Shown: one piece after another, positions 1-8,931 of the stretch
How positions within the stretch are numbered: the first letter of the stretch is position 1
Layout: every line of letters starts with the position of its first letter
Assembly (NCBI GenBank): GCA_965208385.1
Contig: CBDBOO010000007.1
Coordinates: 1 to 64,000 of the forward strand
DNA length: 64,000 nt
Reading direction: 5' to 3'
Source of the DNA: Endozoicomonas sp965208385
GTDB taxonomy: Bacteria; Pseudomonadota; Gammaproteobacteria; Pseudomonadales; Endozoicomonadaceae
Translations under genes and position numbers: made by a program
Notes under the pieces: model-generated
What the model was told of the DNA's origin: nothing
What the model saw: only the letters and a program-made list of their open reading frames with translations
Database searches by the model: none

Positions 1-226
1 CTTAGTAGATGTACCAATACAGAATATCCGTTATATAACGTTCTTTTCTGTACTGATACAGATAATACTCTTTTTTTGCCAGTGTTCTTGTGTGTATACA
101 CATAACAGTATTCCTTAGAAACACTACACCCCTTGCGAATCCAGGCTTATAGCCACGCCCTGATTACTTCTGAAATTCAATGGCATCTAAAAACTTGACG
201 ATTCGTTGTGCTCATCTACCTTATTA

Positions 227-242
227 CTGTATATAAAAACAG
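227..242. promoter_or_regulatory. LexA-box-like dyad upstream of first integrase remnant
   Basis: The sequence CTGT-ATATAAAA-ACAG fits the gammaproteobacterial LexA consensus CTGT-N8-ACAG. It lies 22 bp upstream of the ATG of the integrase remnant at 265. Integron integrase genes are known to be controlled by the SOS response through LexA, so the position makes sense. The gene it would control is broken, so the site is probably a relic. Confidence 0.6.
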
Positions 243-264
243 CGTAAAAAGGGAGCCATTGCTA

Positions 265-500
265 ATGTCAGACCGTTTTATGAACAAAGTAAGAGAGAAG
301 ATCCGACTTAAACAGTACAGTTACAGAACGGAGGAATCATATTGCCACTGGATTAAAACTTTCATTCGGTTTCATCGTTATCGTCACCCTGAAGAAATGG
401 GTTCCAGTGAAGTCACCGAATTTCTCACCTGATTGGCAGTTCAACGACAAGTGGCGGCTAATACTCAGAACCTGGCTTTTTCATCCGGGAGTTTCGGGAG
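265..500 (+). pseudogene. Integron-type tyrosine recombinase, N-terminal remnant
   Basis: The reading frame from ATG 265 encodes the N-terminal SAM-like core-binding domain of an integron-type integrase (SYRTEESYCHWIKTFIRFH, then the RHPEEMG motif). It closely resembles the second copy at 1780. An in-frame TGA at about 430 replaces the conserved Trp found in the other copy (FLTW). Similarity continues past the stop (LAVQRQVAANTQNLAF) and is lost near 500. The catalytic domain is absent. It is therefore a truncated pseudogene, either a duplicate or a relic of the second integrase. Integron identity rests on the characteristic N-terminal sequence and was not checked by search. Confidence 0.75.
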
Positions 501-563
501 TTTTTTTGGGGACATCCATATACTTTCACCAAACTGAATCCATTGGTAAGTGAACAATTATTT

Positions 564-825
564 GGGTGTAAGTCTCATACTGACCAATGCTAAATTTCTC
601 TGAACCCTTTGCGATATAAGGAGCTGCTGACTTTTAGGCATTGGAAATTAATATCCAAAAAATGCTTCCAGAGACCAATCCACCCAAGGGAGGTGAGGCC
701 TGTGTTTACGGGCTTTCCGGTGATAGTAGTATTCAAAATTTACAGTTGGATTGAAAAGGTTGCCTGATCATGGCTAAGCTTGCTACTCAAGGCCTATAGA
801 GTGGATCAGTATGAGACTTACACCC
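564..825. mobile_element. 262-bp MITE-like element with 8-bp target duplication
   Basis: The left end GGGTGTAAGTCTCATACTGA and the right end are near-perfect inverted repeats. The element is flanked by an exact 8-bp direct repeat AATTATTT (556-563 and 826-833), which is a target-site duplication. No transposase ORF fits inside, so it is a non-autonomous element. It sits between the two integrase remnants. The parent transposon is not identifiable from this window; an 8-bp duplication is compatible with several DDE families. Confidence 0.75.
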
Positions 826-956
826 AATTATTTAAGTTTTGTGTTGAATATATGGATTTCCCTTTTATTCTGTTCAGAAAAAGCGCTCTGATTTAATACC
901 CGCCAGAAAAGATATCTTCAATAGACGACCTTCACCATAAGTCAAACCGGGCTTGT

Positions 957-1009
957 GCAACAACAGGATAAGATTGCGGCTGGGCGCAATCTATCCTTAT
1001 TCGTTATGC
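957..1009 (+). other. Candidate attC-like recombination site
   Basis: An imperfect hairpin (left arm 966-978, right arm 985-996) has one extra A in the left arm, resembling the extrahelical bases of attC sites. It is followed by GTTATGC (1003-1009). The exact complement GCATAAC follows the next ORF (1470-1476), as expected for the core sites at the two ends of a gene cassette. The left half of the site is not convincing and the second site lacks its right half, so this is at best a decayed cassette boundary. Confidence 0.35.
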
Positions 1010-1045
1010 CTAAACTTATGACATCATACTTGCTTGGTTGTAAAA

Positions 1046-1468
1046 ATGATGCGAAAAACTGCATGGTATTTATTGACTATATTTATTTTTTCTATAACTT
1101 TCGGGCATATAAAATTTGCTTTCGGTTATTTGTGTACTGAAGAGCTCAGGATTGTATGCCGACAGTTAAATGAGTTAAGAGACTCTCTAGATGAGCTTTC
1201 TGCGAGCGAGACACTACCTACTAACCTGATTGAAACTATTTTCATTCAGCTTAATGAGGTTGAAATATTAGTCAGTCAGGCTCAGGAAATATATAACAGT
1301 CACTCACTGATGTTATTAAATGAATGCGAAGATGTGATTTTACCTAGCCAGTTTTCTCTTATGCACAGAGAACAACCTCTAATTATTCTCAATATTCGCC
1401 GCTTTTTAGAATCAATCAGAACTGAATTTCACTCCTTACGAAATGACTCTGAACCCGAGTTTTATTGA
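1046..1468 (+). CDS. Hypothetical secreted or membrane-anchored protein, possible integron cassette gene
   Basis: This is an unrecognised protein of about 140 aa. The N-terminus is MMRKTAW followed by a hydrophobic stretch of about 20 residues, consistent with a signal peptide or anchor. The rest is mostly helical and Leu/Glu-rich. The frame stays open back to a TTG at 1034, but ATG 1046 or 1049 is the better start. The ORF lies between GTTATGC and GCATAAC core-like motifs next to two broken integrases, which would fit a leftover gene cassette. Its orientation, the same as the integrase, is not the usual one. Its low-GC composition also fits acquired DNA. Function unknown. Confidence 0.45.
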   Translation: MMRKTAWYLLTIFIFSITFGHIKFAFGYLCTEELRIVCRQLNELRDSLDELSASETLPTNLIETIFIQLNEVEILVSQAQEIYNSHSLMLLNECEDVILPSQFSLMHREQPLIILNIRRFLESIRTEFHSLRNDSEPEFY

Positions 1469-1735
1469 GGCATAACGCTTAGTAGACACACAACTCCGCC
1501 TAACCCGCCATTTAGCTGATTTTTACGTAGTTGTACGTCTAATCCCGGTTTTTTCCATCTTTGTACGTCTAATACTCATATTCTGCATGGTTTCCCTCTC
1601 TACGCACATAACACGCATTCTTTCATACCTCTGAATCTATTGCTGTTTGTGGCCTGTAGCGCAGTATGCATATAACTCAAAAATTATACCGCGTTCGAGT
1701 GGTTTTTTGACAGATCGTCATGACGCACTACTTTA

Positions 1736-1751
1736 CTGTATAAGCATACAG
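1736..1751. promoter_or_regulatory. LexA-box-like dyad upstream of second integrase
   Basis: CTGT-ATAAGCAT-ACAG matches the LexA operator CTGT-N8-ACAG and is extended symmetrically by flanking A and T. It is 28 bp upstream of the ATG at 1780, with a TTGACA-like hexamer at 1707-1712 that could be a -35 element. Its placement matches SOS-regulated integron integrase genes. Confidence 0.65.
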
Positions 1752-1779
1752 TTTTTTTAAAAGAGAGCAAAAACACATC

Positions 1780-2773
1780 ATGTCTCAGCTGCGTCTTATG
1801 GATCGTGTAAGGCAGACCATTAGGTTTAAACATTACAGCTACCGAACAGAAGAATCTTATTGCCACCGGATAAAAGCGTATATTCGCTTTCATAAATATC
1901 GTCATCCAGAACAAATGGGTACTGAGCAAGTAACAGAATTTCTCACCTGGCTGGCGGTGCAAAAGCAGGTTTCACCAAACACTCAAAATCTCGCTTTGTC
2001 TTCGGTTCTTTTTTTATACCGGGATGTGTTGAAAAATCCTCTTCAAAACATCAATGCAGTACGTTCAAAGTCGCAACAAAAACTGCCGGTAGTGTTGAAT
2101 CGGGATGAAATCAGGCAGATATTATCGAATCTGACTCATCCAGTTTTGCTGATGGTTCAGCTGCTCTACGGTTCAGGCCTTCGGTTGATGGAAGTTCTGC
2201 GGCTTCGTATTAAAGATGTTGATTTTGATCATCAATGTCTGGTTGTCCGAAGTGATAAGGAGAGGTAAGGGAAATAAAGATCGGATTACTATTTTGCCAA
2301 ATAATGTAGCGGATGATATCAAAGCTCAAATAAACCGGGTTTATCAATCGTATCAGGTGGACGTAATGGACAATTGCCATGAAGTCTGGATGCCTAATGC
2401 TCTTGCCCGGAAATATCCGGATCAGGCCAGAAGCTTTCATTGGCAATATGTTTTCCCTGCGGACAGGATCTCTGTTGACCCTCGTTCAGGTAAGTGTCGG
2501 AGGCATCATTTCAGCGAAAGTCAGTTGCAAAAACGAGTTAAACAAGGCATTCAAAAGGCCGGTATCAATAAACAGGCGTCCTGTCATAGCACTCGGTATA
2601 GCTCTCGGTATAGCACTCGGTATAGCTTTGCGACTCACTTACTCGAGAACGGCTATGATATTCGCACTGTGCAGGAGTTGCTTGGACATAAGGATGTTCG
2701 TACGACACAAATCTATACACATGTCCTGAATAAAGGGGGAAATGCGGTTAAAAGCCCACTTTGCGGTATATGA
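1780..2773 (+). pseudogene. Integron-type tyrosine recombinase, frameshifted
   Basis: This is a nearly full-length integron-type integrase (about 330 aa in two frames). The first frame (1780-2268) holds the core-binding domain and the start of the catalytic domain, including the first catalytic Arg (LLYGSGLRLMEVLRLR). Near 2250 the frame shifts by one base, and the second frame continues (GKGNKDRITILP) through an integron-integrase-specific region to the HxxR box and the C-terminal GHKDVRTTQIYTHVLNKGG with catalytic His and Tyr. A 12-bp sequence repeated three times (2591-2626) inserts eight residues (RYSSRYST) beside the HxxR box, so the enzyme would probably be impaired even without the frameshift. 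Confidence 0.8.
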
Positions 2774-3318
2774 CAGGCACGCTACCGCCCTTCAGTCTGA
2801 CCTGATCCTGTGAGTGCCATCTTTTACTGTTTTTATAGGGTCAATGGTTTACTGCCAGTTTTGTCTTTCAGAGAGTACAAGCCTTCTGTCGCAAGGTCGA
2901 TAGTAATTTTAGTTTTTAATGACTGGATCACATTTTCTATTTTGCTTCTATAGCCAAAACATTTGGAAATGAGAGTAGGCGCGTAAATCCGGCCTGATGG
3001 CTCCAGCGTTGGATCGTTTAATCAACGTGCTATTCAAACTGGATTCAGACTGGATTCAGCCAGAAGCAGCAACAGAAATATGTTTTTTCAAAAAAACTCA
3101 ATCTGTTTTTGCGCACAAAACCTTAAAAGCGCTAGAATTAGCCCGTTTTCTTTCTCCGTGAAACTATCTGGTACCCATGACTTACCATCAGTTCGTCATT
3201 TATACTGTTCTGGTATACTGTTCTGGCGCCAGGCTGCTCAGATACATCTTGAACAGGCGTTTTTCACGGTTTTACCCATTTTCATCATTACAACGGATGC
3301 AGGCCAAAAGCCAGTTCC
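2774..3318. other. Intergenic region upstream of plsB with short direct repeats
   Basis: No convincing gene was found in these 545 bases. Small tandem duplications are present: ACTGGATTCAG twice at about 3037-3059, and TACTGTTCTGG twice at about 3202-3225. No clear promoter hexamers could be assigned for plsB. Confidence 0.5.
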
Positions 3319-5811
3319 ATGCTAAAGCCCATTACTTTAAATCGATATTTATTCCATACGCTGCGCAAGCTGTTATTCAGCTGGGTTCGAACAACCGTAC
3401 AGAACAACAGCACTGAAGCGCTTGATCTTCAACCGGATAAGCCTGTTTGTTATGTCCTGCGTAATCGCTCCCTGTCTGATCTTCTGGTGCTTGAGCAAGA
3501 GTGCATCAGAGCCGGTCTGCCGCGCCCATATCGGGCCATAGACACCAATACATCCGACGAAGGAGACAAAGCTCACTTTTTCCTCAGTCACGATGGGGGG
3601 CTGATTCTTCAGAGAGAAAGACCTGAACCACAGGACACTCTGGACAGGTTATTAACCCGTGTTGAAGGTAATCCGGATCAGGATTATCAGCTCGTGCCTG
3701 TTACTATTCTCTGGGGACGGTCACCAGAAAAAGAACAGTCGGCACTGAAGCTGCTCTTTGACTGGAACTTCAGTCTTGGTGGACGATTCCGAAAGTTTCT
3801 GGCCATTCTGCTGCACGGCCGGAATACCAAGGTGCATTTCAATGCAGCCATGTCCCTGAAAGAAATTGCTGACAGCTCTGAAGGGCACGCCCGTACTGTT
3901 CGCAAGGTGAACAGGGTACTCCGGGTTCATTTCAGACAACAGCGATCGTCCATCATCGGACCCGACCTGTCCCATCGTCGTACGCTGGTTAACAGCCTGA
4001 TACATACACCCAAAATCCAGAAGGCTATTGAAGCCGAAGCGGCCGTCAGAGAGATCACCCTGGTGGAGGCTGAGGCCAAGGCACGCAAATACGCCAACGA
4101 GATTGCCTCGGATTATTCCATGTCGGCCATTCGTTTTCTGGATATGCTGCTGACCTGGTTCTGGAACAAACTCTACAGCGGCGTAAAGATTAATAATCTG
4201 GCGCCCCTTAAAGATCTGACACAAACGCACACGGTAGTTTATGTGCCTTGTCACAGGAGCCATATTGACTACCTGCTACTGTCTTATGTTCTGTTTTATG
4301 AAGGGCTGGCGCCTCCGCACATTGCAGCGGGCATTAATCTGAATATGCCTGTTGTTGGCACTCTGCTGCGAAAGTGCGGGGCGTTTTTCATGCGTCGTAC
4401 TTTCAGGGGCAATCCGCTCTACAGTACGGTGTTTCATGAATATATGTACACACTGTCCAGCAAGGGCTTTCCCACAGAATACTTTATTGAAGGCGGACGT
4501 TCCCGAACAGGACGAACCCTGACACCTAAAACCGGTATGCTGTCCATAACCCTGCGCAGTTTTTTAAGGGATAATCGCAGACCACTGGCGTTTGTGCCTG
4601 TGTATATCGGTTATGAAAAATTGCTTGAAATGTCCAGTTACCTTGGCGAACTTCGTGGTAAGTCCAAAAAGAAAGAATCACCACTGGATATATTCCGAAC
4701 ATTAGCGGCATTGAAAAATGAGTTTGGTAAAGCATGGATTACTTTCGGTGAACCCATAGAACTGAGAACATTTCTGGATAAACAGGCACCCCAATGGCGG
4801 CAGGATTCCGGTGAAGCCAGCAAACCAGACTGGCTCAAGGGAGCAACCAACGCCCTGGGTGACACCATTGCCAGCAGAATCAATTCTGCGGCAGTTCTGA
4901 ATCCTGTCAACCTTATTGCCATGGCGTTGCTGTCTGCCCCACGTCATGCTCTTGGCGAAGAACAGCTGATATTACAGCTTGAAACCTATACACGGCTTTT
5001 ATCCAGAGTTCCCTACAGTGCGAATACGGTAATGACCGATATGGATGCCAGCAGCATGATTCATTATGTGGAGAACCTCGACATGATTCATCGCCAGACG
5101 GACGCCATGGGCGATATTATTCGTCTGGATGAAAAAACAGCGGTTTCCATGACCTACTATCGCAATAATGTGCTTCATATGTTTGCGATTCCATCACTGA
5201 TCAGCTGCTTTTTCGTGAATAATGCCAGAATCAGTCAGAATGAAATTATTCGTATCTGCAGCATTCTCTATCCATACCTGAAATCAGAGCTGTTTCTTAA
5301 ATGGACAAAGAGTGAAGCCCTGCAGGTTGTACAACAATGGCTTGATAGCATGGTCTCTGAAGAGCTGATTTCTGAACAATCAGATGATCAGGGTGAACAA
5401 TATTATCTGCAGCCTGATCCGTCATCGTCCCAGTATATAATGCTGAGTGTACTTTCCCGCTCTATTGTTCAGACACTGGAACGCTTCTATATGACCATCA
5501 GCCTGCTGATCAGAAATGGCAGCGGTAATATCGAACAGGAAGCTCTTGAAAACCAGGGTCGTGTACTGGCTCAGCGCCTCTCTATTATCCATGGTCTTAA
5601 TGCTCCGGAATTTTTCGATAAAGCCCTGTTTCGTGGATTTATCGGGCAATTGAGAAGCAACGGAATTCTGGAAATAACCCAGACCAATAAACTGGTGTTT
5701 GGAGAGGAAATTGAGCAGGTAGCCGATCAGGCGAACCTGTTGCTGACTACCGAGATCCGCCACAGCATCCATCAAACGGCCAGTAATGGTGTTCAGAAAT
5801 TGAATTCCTGA
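3319..5811 (+). CDS. plsB: Glycerol-3-phosphate acyltransferase PlsB
   Basis: This 830-aa inner-membrane enzyme acylates glycerol-3-phosphate at sn-1, the first step of phospholipid synthesis, using acyl-ACP or acyl-CoA. The length matches the family (E. coli about 807 aa). The acyltransferase HX4D motif is clear (CHRSHIDYLL, His312 and Asp317), followed by the later family blocks GAFFMRR, FIEGGRSRTGR and FVPVYIGYEKLLE. The start at ATG 3319 aligns with the usual PlsB N-terminus (YLFHTLRKLLFSW), although no strong ribosome binding site is visible. A convergent terminator-like hairpin follows. It appears to be a stand-alone gene and is intact. Confidence 0.97.
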   Translation: MLKPITLNRYLFHTLRKLLFSWVRTTVQNNSTEALDLQPDKPVCYVLRNRSLSDLLVLEQECIRAGLPRPYRAIDTNTSDEGDKAHFFLSHDGGLILQRERPEPQDTLDRLLTRVEGNPDQDYQLVPVTILWGRSPEKEQSALKLLFDWNFSLGGRFRKFLAILLHGRNTKVHFNAAMSLKEIADSSEGHARTVRKVNRVLRVHFRQQRSSIIGPDLSHRRTLVNSLIHTPKIQKAIEAEAAVREITLVEAEAKARKYANEIASDYSMSAIRFLDMLLTWFWNKLYSGVKINNLAPLKDLTQTHTVVYVPCHRSHIDYLLLSYVLFYEGLAPPHIAAGINLNMPVVGTLLRKCGAFFMRRTFRGNPLYSTVFHEYMYTLSSKGFPTEYFIEGGRSRTGRTLTPKTGMLSITLRSFLRDNRRPLAFVPVYIGYEKLLEMSSYLGELRGKSKKKESPLDIFRTLAALKNEFGKAWITFGEPIELRTFLDKQAPQWRQDSGEASKPDWLKGATNALGDTIASRINSAAVLNPVNLIAMALLSAPRHALGEEQLILQLETYTRLLSRVPYSANTVMTDMDASSMIHYVENLDMIHRQTDAMGDIIRLDEKTAVSMTYYRNNVLHMFAIPSLISCFFVNNARISQNEIIRICSILYPYLKSELFLKWTKSEALQVVQQWLDSMVSEELISEQSDDQGEQYYLQPDPSSSQYIMLSVLSRSIVQTLERFYMTISLLIRNGSGNIEQEALENQGRVLAQRLSIIHGLNAPEFFDKALFRGFIGQLRSNGILEITQTNKLVFGEEIEQVADQANLLLTTEIRHSIHQTASNGVQKLNS

Positions 5812-5818
5812 AGCAGGA

Positions 5819-5851
5819 AAAAGGGCGACGGAGTGATTCCGCAGCCCTTTG
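5819..5851. terminator. Hairpin between convergent plsB and rsmJ
   Basis: The arms AAAGGGC and GCCCTTT enclose a shorter inner stem. It lies in the 54-bp gap between the convergent genes plsB and rsmJ. A-rich on one side and T-ending on the other, it could act on both strands. Confidence 0.6.
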
Positions 5852-5865
5852 ATATCAGAAGTTTA

Positions 5866-6657
5866 TTAACGCAGGGAAAAGGCTTTTAAAGCATGAATAT
5901 CATATCGACAGGCTTTGCCTTCCAGACGATAAGTGGGTGCCATTGAAGCCAGATCCGGGGCACCTTTGGGGCGTTTTATAACTACCCGGTATTCTGCCAG
6001 CTTCATTGCCGGCGCCAGTAGCTGATCGGCATCCGAGTCATGACCCAGCAACGCCTGAAACACCCGCATTTCCTTTTTCACCAGGGCCGATTTTTCCCTG
6101 TGGGGAAACATCGGGTCCAGATAAACAACATCGAACGTTTCTTTTTGCTGCGCACGAACCTGCATCACCTCAACTGCATCACCCTGAATCAGTGACATTC
6201 GTTCTGCAATACTACCCACTTCGCCATCCTGTCTGGCTCTTTGAAGCCCGTCCGCCAAAAGTGCGGCAATAACGGGCGAGCGTTCAATAATGGTGACCTG
6301 ACAGCCCAGACTGGCCAGTACGAACGCATCGCCCCCCAGGCCGCCAGTGCCATCTATAATCGAAGGTTTTACCCCTTTATTCAAACCTGCAGCCTTGGCA
6401 ATATCCTGACTTTTACCGCCACCAAATTTACGACGGTGATCGGCTTTTCCACCGACAAAATCAACAGTAATCGGTTTATCTTTCGAGCCTTCCCTGAAAA
6501 CTGAAAGCCTGTCATCCGAATAACCTACAACAAGGGCTCCCTCTGATACGTTATCCCTGTCACCAGAAAAATCACACTGGAGAGCCTCGGCAAGACTTTC
6601 GAGAACGTTCTGCTGTTCAGGGTTCGATGCAGATTTTAAATAAACGGAAGCAGACAT
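5866..6657 (-). CDS. rsmJ: 16S rRNA (guanine-1516-N2)-methyltransferase RsmJ
   Basis: A SAM-dependent methyltransferase for m2G1516 of 16S rRNA. The Rossmann motif I is DGTGGLGGDAFVLASLG. The downstream family motif DVVYLDPMFPHREKSALVKKEMR contains the DPMFP catalytic-type loop, and RVVIKRPKGAP lies near the C-terminus. The length of about 263 aa is normal. The frame is open to an ATG at 6672, but the ATG at 6657 (MSASVYL) is preceded by GAGAAAG at suitable spacing and fits family N-termini better, so it is chosen here. Single gene, convergent with plsB. Confidence 0.93.
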   Translation of the reverse strand: MSASVYLKSASNPEQQNVLESLAEALQCDFSGDRDNVSEGALVVGYSDDRLSVFREGSKDKPITVDFVGGKADHRRKFGGGKSQDIAKAAGLNKGVKPSIIDGTGGLGGDAFVLASLGCQVTIIERSPVIAALLADGLQRARQDGEVGSIAERMSLIQGDAVEVMQVRAQQKETFDVVYLDPMFPHREKSALVKKEMRVFQALLGHDSDADQLLAPAMKLAEYRVVIKRPKGAPDLASMAPTYRLEGKACRYDIHALKAFSLR

Positions 6658-6719
6658 TGACAACTTTCTCATTAAAAAAGGGCATGAACGAGCATCCCCG
6701 TTGCACTGGCTGTACGACT

Positions 6720-7187
6720 TCAGAGGCTGACATCAATTTTCATTAACTCTGAAGGTTCAGCGTCAATAAAATATTGCTGGATATGATCATACAAGTTTTT
6801 CTGGTTCGGAAAAGGGACAAGAGCTTTGGCTTCTTCAACAGAACACCAGCGATACTCTGTGTGTTCTTCGTTCAGCCTGATCTCTTCACCAGGGGAACAC
6901 TTCACGACGAAAGCCGGACAAATAGTAATACTGTTTTTTTCACTTTCATAAAACCGCTCCATAAATTCAGCGGTATACAATTCGTTGACAACAATACCGG
7001 TTTCTTCGTGAAACTCACGAATGATTGTCTGCCAGGCCGTTTCATCGCCTTCAATCTTGCCGCAGACATGGCACCAGAAATCACCCTTAACTCTTTTTAA
7101 CAACAAAAGTTTTGGAACACCGTCAATGATGGATATTGCAACTCCGGAGGCAATATACGTATTGATGGGGATTTTACTTAGTGTCAT
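6720..7187 (-). CDS. NUDIX hydrolase
   Basis: A protein of about 155 aa with a complete Nudix box (G-X5-E-X7-REFHEETGI, around residues 45-67), the Mg2+-binding signature of pyrophosphohydrolases acting on nucleoside diphosphate derivatives. The N-terminus (INTYIASGVAISIID) and the rest fit the MutT-like fold. Substrate cannot be assigned. The frame opens with a TTG at 7196, but ATG 7187 is the likelier start. It is followed by rsmJ on the same strand and lies 54 bp downstream of the uppP stop, so co-transcription with uppP is possible. Confidence 0.85.
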   Translation of the reverse strand: MTLSKIPINTYIASGVAISIIDGVPKLLLLKRVKGDFWCHVCGKIEGDETAWQTIIREFHEETGIVVNELYTAEFMERFYESEKNSITICPAFVVKCSPGEEIRLNEEHTEYRWCSVEEAKALVPFPNQKNLYDHIQQYFIDAEPSELMKIDVSL

Positions 7188-7241
7188 GTCTTCCAATACC
7201 CTTCAGAGTCTTTCTTGCAATGGCAAAACAGCCAAGCCGCA

Positions 7242-8045
7242 TTATGCAAAAACAAACGACAAAAGCACAACACCAAGAATCATTCTATAGATGACAAAAG
7301 GCATAAGCCCTATGCGGTTAATAAATGCCAGGAAATAGTGGACACATACCCAGGCACTAATGCCAGCAATCAAGGCACCTATCGTCAGTACTGACCAGTC
7401 GATTGGCTCAGGGGTTTTGATCAGATCCAATACCAGAAGCAAGCCCGCCCCCAGTATTACCGGAACCGATAACAGAAAAGAAAAACGAGCGGCAGCATCC
7501 CGGGTTAATCCCAGCATCAGTCCTGCCGTCATGGTAATGCCTGAACGGGAAGTGCCGGGTATCAGGGCGACGGCCTGGGCAAAACCAATTAACATAGCCT
7601 GTTTGAAACTCAGCTGTTCAATGGGTTGGCTGCGTTTGCTTTTAAGATCTGCCCACCCCAGTAACGCACCGAAGATCAGAGTTGTTCCTGAAATGACCGC
7701 CACGGTTCTCATGGCCTCATCAAGCCCCATTTTCTTTAGCACAAGACCGAATACCACAGCAGGCAAAGTAGAGAATATAAGATACCAACCCAACCGACTA
7801 TTGAACGTGGAATCCCTGCCCAGCAGTGAAGCAAGCCAATCGGTAATTATGGCAAAAATATCTTTACGAAAATAACCGATAATTGCAGCCAGTGTTCCTA
7901 TATGGACTGCCACATCAAAAGCCAGTCCCTGGTCTGTCCAGCCAAATAACTGAGCGGGTAAAATCAAATGCCCCGAACTGGAAATCGGTAAAAATTCGGT
8001 AATACCCTGAATCAGGGCAAGAATAATCACCTGAATCATATCCAT
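7242..8045 (-). CDS. uppP: Undecaprenyl-diphosphatase UppP (BacA)
   Basis: This 267-aa integral membrane enzyme dephosphorylates undecaprenyl pyrophosphate to recycle the lipid carrier for peptidoglycan and other envelope polymers; its overexpression gives bacitracin resistance. The two family motifs are present: GITEFLPISSSGHLILP near the N-terminus and the phosphate-binding loop PGTSRSGITM around residue 170. Several hydrophobic segments and the length match the BacA family. The start ATG 8045 begins with the usual MIQVIILALIQGITE region. Confidence 0.96.
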   Translation of the reverse strand: MDMIQVIILALIQGITEFLPISSSGHLILPAQLFGWTDQGLAFDVAVHIGTLAAIIGYFRKDIFAIITDWLASLLGRDSTFNSRLGWYLIFSTLPAVVFGLVLKKMGLDEAMRTVAVISGTTLIFGALLGWADLKSKRSQPIEQLSFKQAMLIGFAQAVALIPGTSRSGITMTAGLMLGLTRDAAARFSFLLSVPVILGAGLLLVLDLIKTPEPIDWSVLTIGALIAGISAWVCVHYFLAFINRIGLMPFVIYRMILGVVLLSFVFA

Positions 8046-8100
8046 TTATGAAAACTCCAATGGTAAAGTCGACATATCAATCCATTTCCTGCTGTCTGCC

Positions 8101-8145
8101 GAAAAAGCTGTGTTCGAAAAAGCTGTGTTAGAAAAAGCTGTGTTT
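8101..8145. repeat. 15-bp tandem repeat, three copies
   Basis: GAAAAAGCTGTGTT plus one variable base is repeated three times without interruption between uppP and tsaB. It is one of many short tandem arrays in this window. No regulatory role is evident. Confidence 0.9.
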
Positions 8146-8172
8146 GCCAATGCGGCGTTAAAAAATAACTCT

Positions 8173-8865
8173 CTATTTTTTGTGAGAATCTTTCTGGCGT
8201 TCTGATTTTGTCAGCGCTACCTTGTTGCGAAGATACACGGGCATGGCTTGTTCAGCCGATAATAGATTACCCGCCCTGAAATCATCTTCAGCCAATACGG
8301 CAATGTCGAATGCATGAGGATAGGTCTCTGAACGACAATCCGACACTCCAACCGCCATATCTTCCCGGAAGACCCAGCCCGTTCCCATGCCAAACCAGTC
8401 CAGTTGTTCCAATTCCAGAACTGCCTCTGAAGGCGCGACGACCGATTCTTCCTGCAGCGGCCTCATTAAGCCATTCTTTTCGGTGAACGCACCCCAGTAT
8501 ACTTCCCCCATTCTGGCATCAATTGCCGAGAGCACATTGACGGCCCCATGGTTCCTGAACCCCTGTTGAGCCAAGGCTGCCAGTGTCGAAATACCGATAA
8601 CCGGAAGATCTACTGCAAAGGCAAGACCCTGAACCATGGAGGTTGCTACACGCAGTCCCGTGAATGCGCCCGGACCACGCCCGAAAGCCAGGGCATCCAT
8701 CTCCTTCAGGGACATTCCGGCATGAGCCAGCAGGCGTTCCACCATGGGTAGCAGCTCCCGACTGTGACGTCTGGGAATGACTTCAAATTTCTCGATCACC
8801 TCGCCATCAAGGTTCAGGGCAACCGAGCAGGCTTCTGTTGCAGTATCCAGGGCTAACAGTTTCAT
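8173..8865 (-). CDS. tsaB: tRNA threonylcarbamoyladenosine biosynthesis protein TsaB
   Basis: TsaB is the scaffold partner of TsaD in making the t6A37 modification of ANN-decoding tRNAs. The ASKHA-type N-terminus (MKLLALDTATEACSVAL), the HSRELLPMVERLL segment and FGRGPGAFTGLRVATSMVQG are diagnostic. The length of about 230 aa is normal. The frame extends upstream to 8886, but the ATG at 8865 giving MKLLALD is the conserved start. It is followed by a 15-bp repeat array and preceded by a terminator hairpin and adk on the same strand. Confidence 0.95.
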   Translation of the reverse strand: MKLLALDTATEACSVALNLDGEVIEKFEVIPRRHSRELLPMVERLLAHAGMSLKEMDALAFGRGPGAFTGLRVATSMVQGLAFAVDLPVIGISTLAALAQQGFRNHGAVNVLSAIDARMGEVYWGAFTEKNGLMRPLQEESVVAPSEAVLELEQLDWFGMGTGWVFREDMAVGVSDCRSETYPHAFDIAVLAEDDFRAGNLLSAEQAMPVYLRNKVALTKSERQKDSHKK

Positions 8866-8885
8866 TGATAGAATCTCGTAAAACA

Positions 8886-8913
8886 AAATCGGGACGCACT
8901 GGCGTCCCGATTT
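8886..8913 (-). terminator. Hairpin after adk
   Basis: A perfect 11-bp stem (AAATCGGGACG / CGTCCCGATTT) with a 6-base loop lies 18 bp past the adk stop on the minus strand. It ends in a short T-run on that strand. Probably a rho-independent terminator separating adk from tsaB. Confidence 0.75.
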
Positions 8914-8931
8914 ATCAAACTGAACCGCTTA

